From Bacillus sp. EB600 (GTDB lineage Bacteria; Bacillota; Bacilli; Bacillales; Cytobacillaceae), in NCBI RefSeq assembly GCF_024494385.1, contig NZ_JAEVLT010000001.1:186001-250000 (forward strand): a DNA stretch of 64,000 nt, read 5' to 3'. The notes under the pieces are model-generated. The model was given only the letters and a program-made list of their open reading frames with translations. It did not search any database and was not told the origin of the DNA. Positions 61,875 through 64,000 of this stretch are shown piece after piece. The position numbers and the translations under genes are program-made. Positions within the stretch are counted from its first letter, which is position 1. Each line of letters starts with the position of its first letter.

Positions 61875-62855
61875 TTATATTCTTTTTAGATGTAAGATTT
61901 TTTTTAGCTGGAGCATTAAATGAAGCTGTTCTTTTTTTGATATATACCAATCTGTGAGGTGGATTGTATGACGATGCCTAACTGGAGAATATATCCATGC
62001 TGGAGAAACAAACCTTGATAAACTCCAATCATTATATTCGTGAATATGGTGTTCCATCACAGGAAATGTCGTTCTTAAAAAAGGGGTATCCCTATTCGTT
62101 GACCTTAGAGTTATAAAATACTGTTCATAATCGTATCTTGAACCTGTATGAGGAGTCGTTTCTGCAAACTCGTAAAAATAAGGAAACAACCTTTGGTCAA
62201 AAAGAATCTTAGCAAGCCGTTTTCCTAAGTTAATCCTTTTTGAAAGAGACCGGAAGCCATTGGCACTTGCACCATAAAGCTCACCCCCACAAGTTGGAAA
62301 CAGTACACAGCTAAAATGGAGCCAATCCTGAAAAGAAAAGATCATGGAATGAAATACCTTGCTTTTATATACAGGATGTTCAATAATGGGTGTTTGAATC
62401 ACATTTTGCTCATTAATAATTAGAGCTGTCATTAGTCTGTATTGATCATTATCTTTCCAATACCTGATCCACTCCTTTTGGATAAAAGCAGATACCTTAA
62501 AATAAGGAAGTAAATGAAACATCGGACGTTTCATTTCCAACGAATATTGATAAACCAATAGCTGAGGAAATACATCATGAAATATGAGCCAGTTGGCTCG
62601 CTCATAGGTTAAGAAAAGCTGTTTCCTTGTTTTTGATTCTAACAGTTGGGGAAAGATAGACCCTTCTAGATCACACATATTCCATCCCCCATTCCTAGAT
62701 ACCATGCTTGCTAGAAATGACCAGATGATATCCGGGTTTTTTTTAAAATAAGCAAAATAGGCAGCTGTCCTTGAAATATTATCGATATTATTCCTATTGG
62801 TTTCAATCTGAATTTGACTAATAATTTTTTGATCCCCGATTGGAAGATGACTCAT
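61875..62855 (-). CDS. yppC: YppC family protein (DUF2515)
   Basis: 326 aa from the ATG at 62855; the ATG at 62864 has no room for a ribosome binding site. Pattern NISRTAAYFAYFKKNPDI, WNMCDLEGSIFPQLL, and NGFRSLSKRINLGKRLAKILF is the DUF2515 family. Amphipathic with some hydrophobic stretches but no certain membrane helix. Function unknown; divergent from recU, as in B. subtilis. Confidence 0.9.
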   Translation of the reverse strand: MSHLPIGDQKIISQIQIETNRNNIDNISRTAAYFAYFKKNPDIIWSFLASMVSRNGGWNMCDLEGSIFPQLLESKTRKQLFLTYERANWLIFHDVFPQLLVYQYSLEMKRPMFHLLPYFKVSAFIQKEWIRYWKDNDQYRLMTALIINEQNVIQTPIIEHPVYKSKVFHSMIFSFQDWLHFSCVLFPTCGGELYGASANGFRSLSKRINLGKRLAKILFDQRLFPYFYEFAETTPHTGSRYDYEQYFITLRSTNRDTPFLRTTFPVMEHHIHEYNDWSLSRFVSPAWIYSPVRHRHTIHLTDWYISKKEQLHLMLQLKKILHLKRI

Positions 62856-63002
62856 TTTTATCATCCCTAAATAGATAATTCGCCGTCAATCTTGCTATCC
62901 TAAAATTCACCTATTTATTAAAATGTATCAATTCCTTATTTTTATTCCTGCTAAGTTTACGCAAATTTGATATGATAGGTAGTAGTTTGTGAGGTGGTTT
63001 AC

Positions 63003-63674
63003 ATGAATTTCCACTACCCGAATGGAAAACAATACATTCCCTTGGAAAGTAATTCAAGGTCCAGTGTTATGAAAAAAACGAACGAATCCTTTAGCAACAG
63101 GGGAATGACTCTTGAGGAGGATTTAAACGAAACAAATGCTTTTTATCTTGAAAGGGAAATTGCTGTTATCCATAAAAAGCCAACACCCGTTCAAATCGTT
63201 CAAGTGGACTATCCACGGCGAAGTGCGGCAGTTATTAAAGAAGCCTATTTTAAACAAGCATCAACCACGGATTATAATGGGATTTATAAAGGAAAATACA
63301 TCGACTTCGAGGCAAAAGAAACGCAGAACCCAACCTCATTTCCTTTAAAAAATTTCCATGAGCATCAAATCCGCCATATGGAGGCTGTCTTGAAACAAGG
63401 TGGAATCTGTTTCGTTATTCTTCGGTTTACGATTTATGAACAAGTTTACTTGCTGGAGGCTGAGCATTTGTTAACCTTTTGGAACAGGATGAACAATGGT
63501 GGAAGAAAGTCAATTACAAAGGCAGAAATAGACCAAAAGGCTCATTACATACCGCTTGGTTTTCAGCCGAGAATTGACTATATTAGAATAATAGAAAAAC
63601 TTTATGATTTAGCGGAATGTAATATTTGCGAAGGTTTAGAAAGGAATGAACTTGATAATGGCGGAACAATATAA
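63003..63674 (+). CDS. recU: Holliday junction resolvase RecU
   Basis: 223 aa from ATG 63003 with GTGAGGTGGTTTAC upstream; the frame to 62994 is not used. Active site [13 protein letters not shown] (about residues 97-109) with D-x-E-x-K and the preceding D in TTDYNG; N-terminal HYPNGKQY. Resolves four-way junctions and moderates RecA. A TGATATGAT extended -10 lies at 62968-62976. Overlaps the start of ponA by 17 bases. Confidence 0.95.
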   Translation: MNFHYPNGKQYIPLESNSRSSVMKKTNESFSNRGMTLEEDLNETNAFYLEREIAVIHKKPTPVQIVQVDYPRRSAAVIKEAYFKQASTTDYNGIYKGKYIDFEAKETQNPTSFPLKNFHEHQIRHMEAVLKQGGICFVILRFTIYEQVYLLEAEHLLTFWNRMNNGGRKSITKAEIDQKAHYIPLGFQPRIDYIRIIEKLYDLAECNICEGLERNELDNGGTI

Positions 63675-64000
63675 ATCACGAGAGGAGCGCCGCAAACAAC
63701 TCAATGCCAATAGCAGTAAAAATAACAAAGGTAAGAAAAAATCAGGCAGCTTAGTTAAAAAGATTTTTCTAACCATCATTGCACTTGGAATCGTTGGGAT
63801 GTTGGGCGGTGTAGCAACTTTTGCATATTTAGTAAAAGATGCACCAAAACTCGACCCAAAATTATTAAAAGACCCAATCGCCTCAAAGATTTTAGATAAA
63901 GACGGCAAATTGATTACTGAAGTTGGCGCTGCTAACAGGGAATATGTTGAATACAAAGATATACCAAAGGTTGTCGAAGACGCCTTCTTAGCAACAGAGG
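63658..64000 (+). CDS. ponA: Penicillin-binding protein 1A (partial, 3' end outside window)
   Basis: ATG at 63658 overlapping recU; about 114 codons visible. A basic cytoplasmic N-terminus ([20 protein letters not shown]) is followed by one membrane helix ([23 protein letters not shown]) and the start of the glycosyltransferase domain ([10 protein letters not shown]). Bifunctional class A PBP that polymerises peptidoglycan; GpsB partner lies in this window. The recU-ponA pair is conserved in Firmicutes. Confidence 0.92.
   Translation, partial: MAEQYKSREERRKQLNANSSKNNKGKKKSGSLVKKIFLTIIALGIVGMLGGVATFAYLVKDAPKLDPKLLKDPIASKILDKDGKLITEVGAANREYVEYKDIPKVVEDAFLATE

Overview
This is a chromosomal segment of a low-GC, endospore-forming Bacillaceae bacterium. 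The evidence is the spore genes (sspL, sspM, cotD), type-B RNase P RNA, strong GGAGG ribosome binding sites with frequent TTG/GTG starts, and gene order that follows the Bacillus subtilis ypjP/ypgR/fhs/metA ... cspD/ypeQ/ypeP/ypdQ ... sspL/ypcP/dynA/ypbQ ... ypwA ... ypvA/ypsC/rnpB/gpsB/ypsA/cotD/yprB/yprA ... yppG-yppC/recU/ponA block. It is not B. subtilis itself: several accessory blocks are inserted, and a dispersed repeat family is present.

Region 1 (1-8.9 kb, minus strand) is a complete Ter-type (tellurite/stress) system: terD, terC, an aldolase-like enzyme, a phosphoribosyltransferase, a StiP/PELOTA-type protein, a HAD phosphatase, YceG and YceH/TelA. Two near-identical ECF-sigma promoters (TGAAAC-N16-CGTA) precede terD and yceG. 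Region 2 (9-23 kb) is housekeeping: YpjP, a methyltransferase, bacilliredoxin BrxA, YpgR, an ABC-F ATPase, an HD hydrolase, formate-THF ligase, homoserine O-acetyltransferase (E111 indicates acetyl-CoA), MntR, TopB and CspD. Region 3 (23-34 kb) holds two RNase H-like proteins, a frameshifted EamA transporter, a PAP2-like protein, SspL, the YpcP nuclease, a nucleotidyltransferase, the two-headed dynamin DynA, and a type III polyketide synthase with its methyltransferase (BpsA/BpsB).

Region 4 (34-47 kb) is a respiratory and nitric-oxide island: ba3-type cytochrome oxidase (subunits IIa, II, I), M32 carboxypeptidase, DUF2249 protein, pyruvate oxidase-like enzyme, quinol NO reductase, and a divergent operon of a Crp/Fnr regulator, two DUF2249 proteins, an 11-12-helix membrane protein and a DUF59 Fe-S assembly factor. 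A second paralogous Crp/Fnr regulator and the hybrid cluster protein Hcp lie at 56.5-58.8 kb. Four of these transcription units (hcp, DUF2249, norZ, crp operon) carry a TGA-N6-TCA site whose centre falls exactly 41.5 bp from the start site predicted by a good -10; the oxidase operon has a weaker match. This is a coherent predicted FNR-like regulon.

Region 5 (46.8-64 kb) returns to conserved Bacillus order: YpvA helicase, YpsC methyltransferase, rnpB, GpsB, YpsA, CotD, MrfB/MrfA repair proteins, Hsp20, YppG, YppF, YppE, YppD-like, SspM, YppC, RecU and the start of PBP1A (ponA, cut by the window edge). Seven copies of an about 150-bp imperfectly palindromic repeat are scattered from 25.8 to 61.8 kb, often starting exactly at a stop codon. 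No tRNA, rRNA operon, CRISPR array or intact insertion sequence was seen.
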